A DNA stretch of 64,000 bases from Paractinoplanes maris. Lineage in GTDB: Bacteria > Actinomycetota > Actinomycetes > Mycobacteriales > Micromonosporaceae. Positions within the stretch are counted from its first letter, which is position 1, and every line of letters begins with the position of its first letter. Positions 33,213-41,033 of the stretch are shown here, piece by piece. The notes beneath the pieces are model-generated. The model ran no database searches. It saw only the letters and a list, made by a program, of their open reading frames with translations, and was not told where the DNA came from. Location: contig NZ_JALPVL010000006.1 in the NCBI RefSeq assembly GCF_023544465.1, forward strand, positions 186,001 through 250,000, in the 5' to 3' direction. A program made the position numbers and the translations under genes.

Positions 33213-33602
33213 TCAGTCGCCCGGGGGATCCTGCTCCAGAAGTTCCCGCAACAGACGCTCGTCGTCGGCGCTGAGGTTACTCACGAATCGGCGCAAAACC
33301 GTCGCCCTGTCGGGTTCCACCTCCATCAGGCGGCTCATCCGGTCGGCCACCAGGCCCGCGGGGGCACTCAAGGCCCCGTACCGGAAAGCCCTTCCGTCCC
33401 GATGCCGGACCACCGCGCCCTTCTCGAAAAGGCGCGTGAGAGTCGTCACAACGGTGCTGTAGGAGAGCGGACCCGCCGGAACGAGCGCGTCGCGGACCTC
33501 GCCCGGAGTCAACGGACGCACCGCGGAGTCGAGGACCGTCATGATCTCGATCCCCTCCAGCTGCCCCGGCCTGCGCCGGCCGGCCCCCGTCGGTGTGGTC
33601 AC
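33213..33602 (-). CDS. BlaI/MecI/CopY-family transcriptional repressor
   Basis: The 129-residue winged helix follows the family pattern: QLEGIEIMTVLDS-------EVRDAL, LSYSTVVTTLTRLFEKGAVVRHRDGRAFRYGAL, then a helical dimerisation tail with RFV-NLS-DDERLLRELL. No BlaR/MecR1 sensor protease is adjacent. In actinobacteria such repressors also control exporters and respiratory genes, so the adjacent MFS gene is a plausible target. GTG 33602 starts the protein; the gene lies 18 bases from the efeB stop codon. Confidence 0.85.
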   Translation of the reverse strand: MTTPTGAGRRRPGQLEGIEIMTVLDSAVRPLTPGEVRDALVPAGPLSYSTVVTTLTRLFEKGAVVRHRDGRAFRYGALSAPAGLVADRMSRLMEVEPDRATVLRRFVSNLSADDERLLRELLEQDPPGD

Positions 33603-33620
33603 GACAGGACTGTATCGACG

Positions 33621-34862
33621 CTAGGCGAAGAGCGAGCGGCCCCAGTAGTCGTCGGCCGCGGGGATGCCGGGCGGGCAGGCGAACAGACCGCTGGAGACGT
33701 GCCGGATGTATTCGTTCAGCTGGTCCTGACGAGCCAGCTTCGACTGGACCGGCACGAACTGCTTGTGCGGATCCCGCTGATAGGAGATGAAGAACAATCC
33801 GGCGTTGAGCCGGCCGAGCCCGTCCGAGCCGTCGACGAAGTTGTAGCCGCGGCGCAACATCCGGGCACCGCCGTTCACCGTCGGATGGGCCAGACGCACG
33901 TGCGCCACCTTGGCGATCAACGGCTCACCCTTGCCATCCAGGGCCGTGAAGTCGGGCTCGTCGTATTCGCCCCGTCCGGAGAGCGGCGCACCCTCGCCCT
34001 TGTTGCGGCCGACGATCGTCTCCTGCTCCAGCAGCGAGGTGCGGTCCCAGGTCTCGATCAGCATCCGGATCTTGCGGGTGACCAGGTAGGACCCGCCGGT
34101 CATCCAGTCCGGCCCGTCGCCCGGCTTCACCCACAGGTGCTCGTCGAGCAACGTCGCCTCCTCGGCCTTGAGGTTGGCGGTGCCGTCCTTGAAGCCGAAG
34201 AGATTGCGCGGGGTCGCCTGTGCGGTCGAGGTCGAGGACGTACGCCCGAAGCCGAGCTGCGACCACCGGACGCTCACGACGCCCATGCCGATGCGGGCCA
34301 GGTTGCGGACGGCGTGCACCGCCACCTGGGGGTCGTTCGCGCAGGCCTGGACGCAGATGTCGCCGCCCGAGAGGGCCGGGTCGATCGTGTCGCCCGGGAA
34401 CTTCGGCAGGTCGGCCAGCGCGGCCGGCTTCCGGCCGCGCAGCCCGAAGCGCGAGTCGAACAGGCTCGGGCCGAAGCCGATGGTGAGCGTCAGACCCGCG
34501 GCGGGCAGGCCGAGCGCCTCGCCGGTGTCGTCGGGCGGCGCCTCGGGCAGACCACCCACCGCACCCAGCGCACCCGCCTCCTGGCCGGCGGTCATCCGAG
34601 CCGCCGCGGCGGTCCACGACTGCAGCATGTCGACGAGGGCGGCCTTGTCCTTGGTGATCACGTCGAACGCGACGAAGTGCAGCCGGTCCTGGGCGGGCGT
34701 GACGATGCCGGCCTGCCGGGTGCCGTAGAACGCGGTCCGATCGGGCGCTGCTGCCGCCGCCGACCCGGACCCTCCGCCGGTCAACCGGCCCCCGACGACG
34801 CCGGCCGTCGCGGCTCCCACCACGCCCGCGCCGGCCAGCCCGATCACCTTGCGCCGCTGCAT
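33621..34862 (-). CDS. efeB: EfeB, Tat-exported Dyp-type heme peroxidase of the iron-uptake operon
   Basis: The 413-residue protein has a twin-arginine signal (MQRRKVIGLAGAGVVG) and the Dyp-peroxidase hallmark GFKDG (about residues 222-227), whose Asp is the distal catalytic residue. A C-terminal heme-binding region includes FISYQRDPHKQFVPVQ. EfeB is thought to oxidise ferrous iron or to act on heme outside the membrane, feeding EfeO and EfeU. ATG 34862 was chosen because the longer frame adds a non-signal basic leader. It is the last gene of efeU-efeO-efeB, 62 bases after efeO. Confidence 0.92.
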   Translation of the reverse strand: MQRRKVIGLAGAGVVGAATAGVVGGRLTGGGSGSAAAAAPDRTAFYGTRQAGIVTPAQDRLHFVAFDVITKDKAALVDMLQSWTAAAARMTAGQEAGALGAVGGLPEAPPDDTGEALGLPAAGLTLTIGFGPSLFDSRFGLRGRKPAALADLPKFPGDTIDPALSGGDICVQACANDPQVAVHAVRNLARIGMGVVSVRWSQLGFGRTSSTSTAQATPRNLFGFKDGTANLKAEEATLLDEHLWVKPGDGPDWMTGGSYLVTRKIRMLIETWDRTSLLEQETIVGRNKGEGAPLSGRGEYDEPDFTALDGKGEPLIAKVAHVRLAHPTVNGGARMLRRGYNFVDGSDGLGRLNAGLFFISYQRDPHKQFVPVQSKLARQDQLNEYIRHVSSGLFACPPGIPAADDYWGRSLFA

Positions 34863-34924
34863 CTCCAAGACCTTCCTACGGACGGGTCGAAGCCGGGCCC
34901 GGAGACGGGCCCGGCTTCGGGGGA

Positions 34925-36058
34925 TCACTGGCCGGCGACCAGCGCGGCGACCTTGCTGATCGGCTCGGACAGCGCGTTGATCTCATCGCTGAGCGTCTTG
35001 AGATCGGTCTGGCTGAGCGTGTTGTGCAGCTTCCAGCCGTCACCGTCGCGGTGCTTCTCGAGCGCCGCCTCGACCGAGGCGAACCGCTCGTCGAGGGTCT
35101 TGACCAGGGCCGGGTCCTTCTCCTCGAGGGCGGGGCGCAGGGCCGCGATGGCCGCTTGGGAGCCCTCGACGTTGGCCGCGAAGTCCCACAGGTCGGTGTG
35201 CGAGAAGGTGTCCTCCTCACCGGTGATCTTGCCGGTGGCCACCTCGTCGAGCAGGCCCTTGGAGCCGTTCGCGAGCTGCACCGGGGAGAGCGTCACGGTG
35301 TTCGCCTTGTCCACGATGGTCTTGACATCGGCGAGCAGCTGGTCGGCGGCCGGGCCCGACTTGCTGACGTCCTTGGCCACCCACAGGTCCTTCTCGATCT
35401 TGTGGAAGCCGGTCCACTTCTGGCCCGCCTCCAGGTCGGCCTCGCGTGCGTCGATCTTGGGGTCGAGGTCGCCGAAGCTCTCCGCCACCGGCTCGATCCG
35501 CTCCCAATAGGTGCGGGCCACCGGGAAGAGCGCCTTGGACTTCTCGATGTCGCCGCCCTTGACCGCGTTCACGAACTCGGTCGTCTTGTCGATCAGCGCG
35601 CCGGTCTGGCTCTTCACGTAGCGCTGGTAGTCGGCCGTGGCCTGGGCCAGCTTGGCGTCCTCGGTCAGCGGCGCGGCCGAACCGCTGACCTTGAAGGCGT
35701 TGCGGATGCCCTTGCCGATCATGCCGGGCTTGCAGGCGGTCTCGTACGTGCCCGCGGCCAGCTCGACGATCAGTTCGCGGGACAGGCCGGGGGCGATGTT
35801 CTCGACCTCGCCCATCACCCGGTCGCCGGGGGCGTAGACGTAGAACTCGGTGACCTTGTTGCCCTTGTTGGCGATGGCGAACGTCGTGGTGCCGGCGTCG
35901 GACTCGGACGAGGCGACCTTGCACTCGGTGTCCGAGGCGTCGACGGTGATCTTGTCACTCGACGCCGCATCGGATCCGGAGTCGTTGCCGCCGCACGCGG
36001 CGAGCGGGACGGCCGCCGCGGTGGCGGCTACGAGGGCGAGCAGGCGAGGGGTGCGCAC
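34925..36058 (-). CDS. efeO: EfeO, iron-uptake lipoprotein (cupredoxin plus M75 domain)
   Basis: The 377-residue protein has a lipobox VPLAACGG near residue 20, so it is anchored outside the membrane. A cupredoxin-like domain (about 35-125) precedes an all-helical M75/imelysin domain whose hallmark H-x-x-E is FHKIEKDLW near His217. EfeO binds iron and passes it to the permease. GTG 36058 follows AGGAGA by 4 bases. It lies 29 bases after efeU in the same operon. Confidence 0.93.
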   Translation of the reverse strand: MRTPRLLALVAATAAAVPLAACGGNDSGSDAASSDKITVDASDTECKVASSESDAGTTTFAIANKGNKVTEFYVYAPGDRVMGEVENIAPGLSRELIVELAAGTYETACKPGMIGKGIRNAFKVSGSAAPLTEDAKLAQATADYQRYVKSQTGALIDKTTEFVNAVKGGDIEKSKALFPVARTYWERIEPVAESFGDLDPKIDAREADLEAGQKWTGFHKIEKDLWVAKDVSKSGPAADQLLADVKTIVDKANTVTLSPVQLANGSKGLLDEVATGKITGEEDTFSHTDLWDFAANVEGSQAAIAALRPALEEKDPALVKTLDERFASVEAALEKHRDGDGWKLHNTLSQTDLKTLSDEINALSEPISKVAALVAGQ

Positions 36059-36087
36059 GTTTCTCCTATGTGGTGATGTATCGGTGC

Positions 36088-36954
36088 TCAGGAAGCAGCC
36101 GGGGCCGGTGCTGGTTCGGTGGGGCGGCTGGATGCTTCCGATCGTTTCGACCGGCTCGGCCGGCTCGGCCAGAGGAAGATCACGAGGACCGGGATGCCGT
36201 AGGCGAGCCACGCGATCGTCTCCAGGACGGTCGGCGCGGGCGTGAAGTTGACCATGCCGCGCAGCAGCTCGGCGTACCACGTGCCGGGCGGCCAGGCGCT
36301 GCTGATGTCGAACGCCGTGGTGTTGAGGCCGGGCAGGATGCCGGCTTCCTGCAGATCGTGGACGCCGTATTTGAGGATCCCGGCCGCGACGAGCACGAGC
36401 AGCGCACCGGTCCAGGCGAAGAAGCGGCTCAGGTTGATCCGCAGCGCACTGAGGTAGAGCAGCCAGCCGAGCACGATCGCGGTGAGCAGGCCGAGCGAGA
36501 TGCCGATCAGCGGGCGCGCGCTGTCGGTCGTCCCCTGGGCGGCGGCGTAGAAGAGGATCGAGGTCTCGAGCCCCTCGCGCACCACGGCGAGGAACGCGAC
36601 GCCGACGATGGCGAGCGGTCCCACCGCGATCGCGTCCTCCATGCGGCCCCGCAGTTCGCGGCCCATGTGGCGGGCCATCCGCCGCATCCAGAAGATCATC
36701 CAGGTCACGAAGACGACGGCCACGATCGAGGCGACGGCCTCGAAGAGCTCCTGGTGGGTGAAGGACAGCCGGGCCACCCCGAACTGCAGCAGAGCCGCGA
36801 ACCCGATCGACAGCACCGCGGCGACCGCGACGCCGGCCCAGACCCATCGCAGGAGCGGCTTGCGATCCGATTTGACCAGGAACGCCACGAGGATCGAGAC
36901 CACGAGCGTGATCTCGAGCCCTTCGCGGAGCCCGATCAGGTAGATGGCCGTCAT
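36088..36954 (-). CDS. efeU: EfeU, FTR1-family iron permease
   Basis: The 288-residue permease has seven predicted membrane helices and both R-E-x-x-E iron-transport motifs: REGLE at residues 10-14 and a second REGLE near 125-129. It carries iron across the cytoplasmic membrane, working with EfeO and EfeB. ATG 36954 is preceded by GGGGAG; the longer frame only adds seven residues through that site. The first gene of the operon, it is preceded by two IdeR/DmdR-like half-site clusters, implying repression when iron is plentiful. Confidence 0.93.
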   Translation of the reverse strand: MTAIYLIGLREGLEITLVVSILVAFLVKSDRKPLLRWVWAGVAVAAVLSIGFAALLQFGVARLSFTHQELFEAVASIVAVVFVTWMIFWMRRMARHMGRELRGRMEDAIAVGPLAIVGVAFLAVVREGLETSILFYAAAQGTTDSARPLIGISLGLLTAIVLGWLLYLSALRINLSRFFAWTGALLVLVAAGILKYGVHDLQEAGILPGLNTTAFDISSAWPPGTWYAELLRGMVNFTPAPTVLETIAWLAYGIPVLVIFLWPSRPSRSKRSEASSRPTEPAPAPAAS

Positions 36955-36962
36955 CGAACTCC

Positions 36963-37001
36963 CCAGGTAAGCCAACCCTTACTACGCTGAGGCTTACCTT
37001 C
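36963..37001 (-). promoter_or_regulatory. IdeR/DmdR-like iron boxes upstream of efeUOB
   Basis: AGGTAAGCC (36965-36973) and its exact reverse complement GGCTTACCT (36991-36999) flank a 17-base spacer. Each lies within a 19-base stretch resembling the DtxR/IdeR consensus (AGGTTAG-CTAACCT type); the copy at 36963-36981 matches about 13 of 19 positions. The position just in front of efeU fits iron-dependent repression. Confidence 0.6.
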
Positions 37002-37160
37002 TTTTATTCGCTTGTAGAAGTCAACTCAGCCGCCAGGCACCCGGCCCGCTGGTGAAAACCATCACCACACGACCGCCGCGGCAGACACGAGCAGCAGTCC
37101 GCCGAAACTTCCGATGACTATTGACATGTTTCGATGGCCATAACGACACTTGACACACCA

Positions 37161-37174
37161 CGGGAGCGCTCCCA
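37161..37174 (+). promoter_or_regulatory. CebR-like operator of the glucuronoyl esterase gene
   Basis: CGGGAGCGCTCCCA matches 13 of 14 positions of the CebR box TGGGAGCGCTCCCA known from Streptomyces cellulose-utilisation genes. It begins 5 bases after a TTGACA hexamer (37150-37155), where a bound repressor would block the promoter, and 37 bases before the start codon. Confidence 0.72.
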
Positions 37175-37197
37175 AATCCACTGGAAGGAGGTGCCTC

Positions 37198-38772
37198 GTG
37201 ATCCGTCCCCGATGGCGCCCGGCGATCGCGGTGCTGGCCGCAGTGCTCGCGGCCGGCGCCGCCATGACCGCCGTCCCCGCCCAGGCGGCGCCCGAGAACG
37301 AGGGTGCCGCCTGCACCGTCCCCACACTGCCCGACGCCGGCTCGCTGTCGGCCGACGCCAAACTTCCGGATCCGTTCCGAAAGCTCGACGGCACCCGCAT
37401 CACCACCCGATCCGCGTGGACCTGCCGTCGCGAAGAGATCAAGAGACTGTCCGAGAAGTTCGTGTACGGCGAGAAGCCGGCCACCCCGCAGTCGGTCACC
37501 GGCACCGTCTCCAGCAGTTCGATCACCGTGAACGTCTCGCACCAGGGCCGCAGCTCCAGCTTCTCGGCCCGCGTCGAACTGCCGAGCGGCACCGGCCCGT
37601 TCCCCGCCGTCGTCGTCCTGGGCGGGTTCGGGGCCGACACCGCCGCCATCAAGGCAGCCGGCGCCGCGGTCATCAGCTACGACCCGTACGCGGTGGGCAA
37701 GGAGGGCACGCCGCGCACCAACAAGCAGGGCGCGTTCTACAGCATCTATGGCGCGACCAGCCCGACCGGCCTGTTGATGGCCTGGTCATGGGGCGTCAGC
37801 CGGATCATCGACGTGCTCGAGCAGGCGGGCGGCAGCATCCTGCGGGCCGACGCCACCGGCGTGACCGGCTGCTCCCGGTTCGGCAAGGGCGCGTTCGTGA
37901 TCGGCGCGTTCGACCAGCGGATCGCGCTGACCATGCCGATCGAGTCGGGCACGGCCGGCGCACCGATCTTCCGAGGGGTCCCCGGCGAAGGCGCGCAGAG
38001 CCTGTCCTCGGCGTACGGGGAGCAGCCCTGGCTCGGTGACGCGTTCAGCACCTTCACCGGCAACCCGAACCGGCTGCCGGTCGACACCCACGAGGTCGCG
38101 GCCATGGTGGCGCCGCGCGGACTGTTCATCATGGACAACCCGCACATCGCCAACCTCGGGCCGCGCTCGGCGAGCGTGGCCGCCCTGGGTGCGGCCGAGG
38201 TCTATCGAGCGCTCGGGGCGGGCGACAACATCTCGTACGTCTCGGATGTCAGCGATGGCACCCACTGCGCCAATCGCGCCGAGTGGCGCACCCCGCTGCA
38301 GCAGAACATTCGCAAGTTCCTGCTGAGGACGGGCAACGACCCTGGGGTCTTCCGCACCTCGAGCCGGGCCCAGGGCCGCCTGGCCGACTGGATCGACTGG
38401 ACGACCCCGGTTCTCGACGGCAGCACCCCCACGACACCGCCACCCACCACGCCGCCACCCACCGCGCCGCCGCCGTCTTCGGGGGCTTGCACGGCCTCGG
38501 CCTCGGTCAACGCGTGGACGGGAGGCTTTGTCGCCACGGTGCGCGTCACCGCCGGTGCCGCACCCGTGAACGGCTGGAACGTCGGCCTGACACTGCCGGC
38601 CGGCACGACCATCAGCAATTCCTGGAACGTGACCCGGAGCGGCACCAGTGGAGCCGTCCAGCTCCGGAATGTGGACTTCAACGGCCGGATCGCCGCCGGT
38701 GGGTACGCCGAGTTCGGCTTCCAGGCCTCCGGCTCGTACGGGAACCCGGTCTTGACCTGCACGGCGGCCTGA
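37198..38772 (+). CDS. Secreted CE15 glucuronoyl methylesterase with C-terminal CBM2
   Basis: The 524-residue product has a signal peptide ending near VPAQAA. The CE15 alpha/beta-hydrolase has its nucleophile Ser226 in TGCSRFGKGA, an acidic residue Glu249 in PIESG, and His356 in DGTHC. A Pro/Thr linker (about 405-425) and a family 2 cellulose-binding module with conserved Trp residues (WTGGF, GWNVG, SWN) follow. CE15 enzymes cut the ester between lignin alcohols and glucuronoyl groups of xylan; the CBM2 would hold the enzyme on cellulose fibres. GTG 37198 follows AAGGAGG by 6 bases. A CebR-like box in the promoter suggests induction by cellobiose. Confidence 0.88.
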   Translation: MIRPRWRPAIAVLAAVLAAGAAMTAVPAQAAPENEGAACTVPTLPDAGSLSADAKLPDPFRKLDGTRITTRSAWTCRREEIKRLSEKFVYGEKPATPQSVTGTVSSSSITVNVSHQGRSSSFSARVELPSGTGPFPAVVVLGGFGADTAAIKAAGAAVISYDPYAVGKEGTPRTNKQGAFYSIYGATSPTGLLMAWSWGVSRIIDVLEQAGGSILRADATGVTGCSRFGKGAFVIGAFDQRIALTMPIESGTAGAPIFRGVPGEGAQSLSSAYGEQPWLGDAFSTFTGNPNRLPVDTHEVAAMVAPRGLFIMDNPHIANLGPRSASVAALGAAEVYRALGAGDNISYVSDVSDGTHCANRAEWRTPLQQNIRKFLLRTGNDPGVFRTSSRAQGRLADWIDWTTPVLDGSTPTTPPPTTPPPTAPPPSSGACTASASVNAWTGGFVATVRVTAGAAPVNGWNVGLTLPAGTTISNSWNVTRSGTSGAVQLRNVDFNGRIAAGGYAEFGFQASGSYGNPVLTCTAA

Positions 38773-38778
38773 CATGCG

Positions 38779-38814
38779 GAAAGGCCGGACATCCAGGGGG
38801 ATGTCCGGCCTTTC
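38779..38814. terminator. Bidirectional terminator hairpin
   Basis: A perfect 16-base stem (arms beginning GAAAGGCCGG) with an AGGG loop lies between the convergent stops at 38772 and 38829. The A and T runs at the stem base make it a terminator in either direction. Confidence 0.9.
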
Positions 38815-38828
38815 TCAGGCGGTGCGGA

Positions 38829-40781
38829 CTAGCGGGTGAAGGTGAAGTACGAGAGCCCGGTGAACGTCGTGGCGTTGACGGAGTCGGCGCCCGCGCCACC
38901 CGACCGGTAGGAGACCTTGACGCGCAGGCGCACCCCCAGGTCGTAGCTGCCGTCGGCGTAGATGACCGCGCGGCCGTTGGCGGTGGTGAAGTACTGGTTA
39001 CCCCAGACGCGCCACTTGCCGCCCGAGTAGTACTGCACCTCGACATAGATCAGACGACCCGGGTACGGGGTCACCGCGATGTTGAAGATCGCCGGCTTGC
39101 TCACCCGGTAGTGCCGGTAGCTGGTCCCGCCGATCTTCGCGGTCTTGTAGTAGCCGCTCAGGGTGTTCGTGATGTTGACCTTGGTCGACACGACGACGCG
39201 GGTGGTCTTGGCGGCGTAGCGCGAGTCGCCCGAGAACGTGGCCCACACGGCCGTGTTGCGGGTCAGACGCAGGCTCGTCGCCAGGTCACCCTTGCTGTTG
39301 ACCTTGGTGTTCCGCAGCAGGCGCGGCGCCTGGTCCGAGCCGTACGGGTCGGCGTAGATCGCGACGCTGCGGTTCTTGTAGGTCGAACCCAGGTGGGCGG
39401 TGAACTGGACCGTCTGGCCCTGCTTGAACACCTGCTTGTTGCGGTTCAGGGTCAGCGTCGGCGAGGTGCGGGTGACGTCGAGGACCTTGTCCGCGGTGAC
39501 CGCGCCGTGCGTGGCGCTGCCGGCGAAGGCGACCCGGTAGGTGACCTTGCCTCCGGCCCACGGCTTGTCGGTGATCGTGAACTTGCCGTTGGCGTCAGTC
39601 TTCTTGCTGGCCAGGACGGCGCCGGCCGGATTGTCGAGGTCGAGGCGCTTGACGGTCACGGTCGTGCCGGCCGGCAGCGGGACGGGCGCCTTCAGCGTGC
39701 CCGTGATGGTGACCGTGGTGGCCCGGGTGGCCTTGGACGGGCCGGACAGGGTGAGCGTCGGCTGCGACTTGCGGGGCTCGGTGAAGACCCGCATCGCGAA
39801 CGTGCCGGCGTCACTCTTGGAGACGGCGAAGAGGCGGGTGCCGTCCGGCTCCCAGGCCAGTGCCCGCGGCTGCACCACGTCGAGATCGGAGCCGACGCCG
39901 GTCCCGGTCAACGTGTACTGCCGGATCTTGGCCTGGCCGGCCGGCGTGAAGACCTCCACGGCCGGGCCGTACCGGTTGCCGACGGCGGTGGCGATGGCGC
40001 CATCCGCGGCGATGTCCAGCGCGGCGCCGTCGCCTCCCTCGAACAGGTCGAACCGGCGAGCGGCGGCGAGGTTCGCGACGTCGTAGAGCGTCGCCTGGTT
40101 GACCCCGCCGCTGACGGTGCCGATCGTCTCGCCGTCGGCCGAGAGCGAGATGTCGGCGAGCGTGCCACCGTTGCCGGCCGTGGTGCCGAGCTGCTTGGCC
40201 GTGCCGTCCGACACGTCGAACGCGGTGACGGTCGAATAGGACGCGGCGGCCAGCCGGTTCGCGGTCGACGCGAGCTTCGCGGCGCCGCTCCAGCCCGTGC
40301 CCGCCTGGTCGAGCACCGGCTCCGGCGTCTCGGCGGCGGGGTCGATGGAGCCGAGGTTGCTGCCGTACGTGAACCACACCTTGCCGCCGGCGAAGGCCAC
40401 ATCGAGCGGGGCGATCTCGCCGGTGGAGTAGGAGGCGGCCGGCACGAGCGTGACCGGGTCGAGTGCGACGATCGCGTTGCCCGACTCCGAGGCGGCGTAG
40501 AGCAGTTGCGCGTCGGTGGAGAGGGCCAGGTCGGAGACGCCGGCCAGGGCGTGGGTGGCCTCGACGGTGCCGTCGAAACCGGTCGAGACGACCTTGCCGC
40601 CGGTCGGGTCGACGACCAGGACGCGGTCGTGCACGCCGTCGACGACGACGTCACCCACCGAGTCGACGGCCAGGGGCTTGATGGAATCGGCGAAGGCCGG
40701 CGCGGCCATGCCGATGGCCAGAGCGGAGCCGCCTATCAGTGTGACCACGGCGGTGGCCGGGCTGATCACTCGAGTACGCAT
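38829..40781 (-). CDS. Exported beta-propeller protein with Ig-like repeats and shared C-terminal domain
   Basis: The 650-residue product has a signal peptide (1-31, ending AAPAFA). A YncE-like propeller (about 35-325) has repeats such as VVVDGVHDRVLVVDP and LALSTDAQLLYAA. Ig-like domain 1 (about 335-430) ends in TYRVAFAG. Ig-like domain 2 carries IYADPYGSDQ---LLRN. The C-terminal domain contains VTPYPGRLIYVEV, YYSGGKWRVWGN and the terminal SYFTFTR. The last domains match those of the two exported proteins at 14.1-16.9 kb, although the genes are 22 kb apart. It may bind a surface or polymer; no catalytic residues are recognised. It is divergent from the SCO2524-like gene. Confidence 0.75.
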   Translation of the reverse strand: MRTRVISPATAVVTLIGGSALAIGMAAPAFADSIKPLAVDSVGDVVVDGVHDRVLVVDPTGGKVVSTGFDGTVEATHALAGVSDLALSTDAQLLYAASESGNAIVALDPVTLVPAASYSTGEIAPLDVAFAGGKVWFTYGSNLGSIDPAAETPEPVLDQAGTGWSGAAKLASTANRLAAASYSTVTAFDVSDGTAKQLGTTAGNGGTLADISLSADGETIGTVSGGVNQATLYDVANLAAARRFDLFEGGDGAALDIAADGAIATAVGNRYGPAVEVFTPAGQAKIRQYTLTGTGVGSDLDVVQPRALAWEPDGTRLFAVSKSDAGTFAMRVFTEPRKSQPTLTLSGPSKATRATTVTITGTLKAPVPLPAGTTVTVKRLDLDNPAGAVLASKKTDANGKFTITDKPWAGGKVTYRVAFAGSATHGAVTADKVLDVTRTSPTLTLNRNKQVFKQGQTVQFTAHLGSTYKNRSVAIYADPYGSDQAPRLLRNTKVNSKGDLATSLRLTRNTAVWATFSGDSRYAAKTTRVVVSTKVNITNTLSGYYKTAKIGGTSYRHYRVSKPAIFNIAVTPYPGRLIYVEVQYYSGGKWRVWGNQYFTTANGRAVIYADGSYDLGVRLRVKVSYRSGGAGADSVNATTFTGLSYFTFTR

Positions 40782-41033
40782 GATGTGTCCCCCATGGACG
40801 GTGAAGGCCGATCGGCCGCCCCGGACGTTACATCGAAGATCGCCGAATTCGCGTCCTCCGAACGGCCGAACCGCCCCCGGATCGTCGGTACACCCCCGTC
40901 CCGGCCTCCGGCGAGCGACTTGTCAGGAGCGATATTTGGTACGAGTCGACTACGCTGGGTGCGAATGGCCTCCAGCGGGCCGCCCGCCGGTCCGCCCGGC
41001 TGCGGCCGTCGAGTCGTGGACGGGGTTCAAGCG

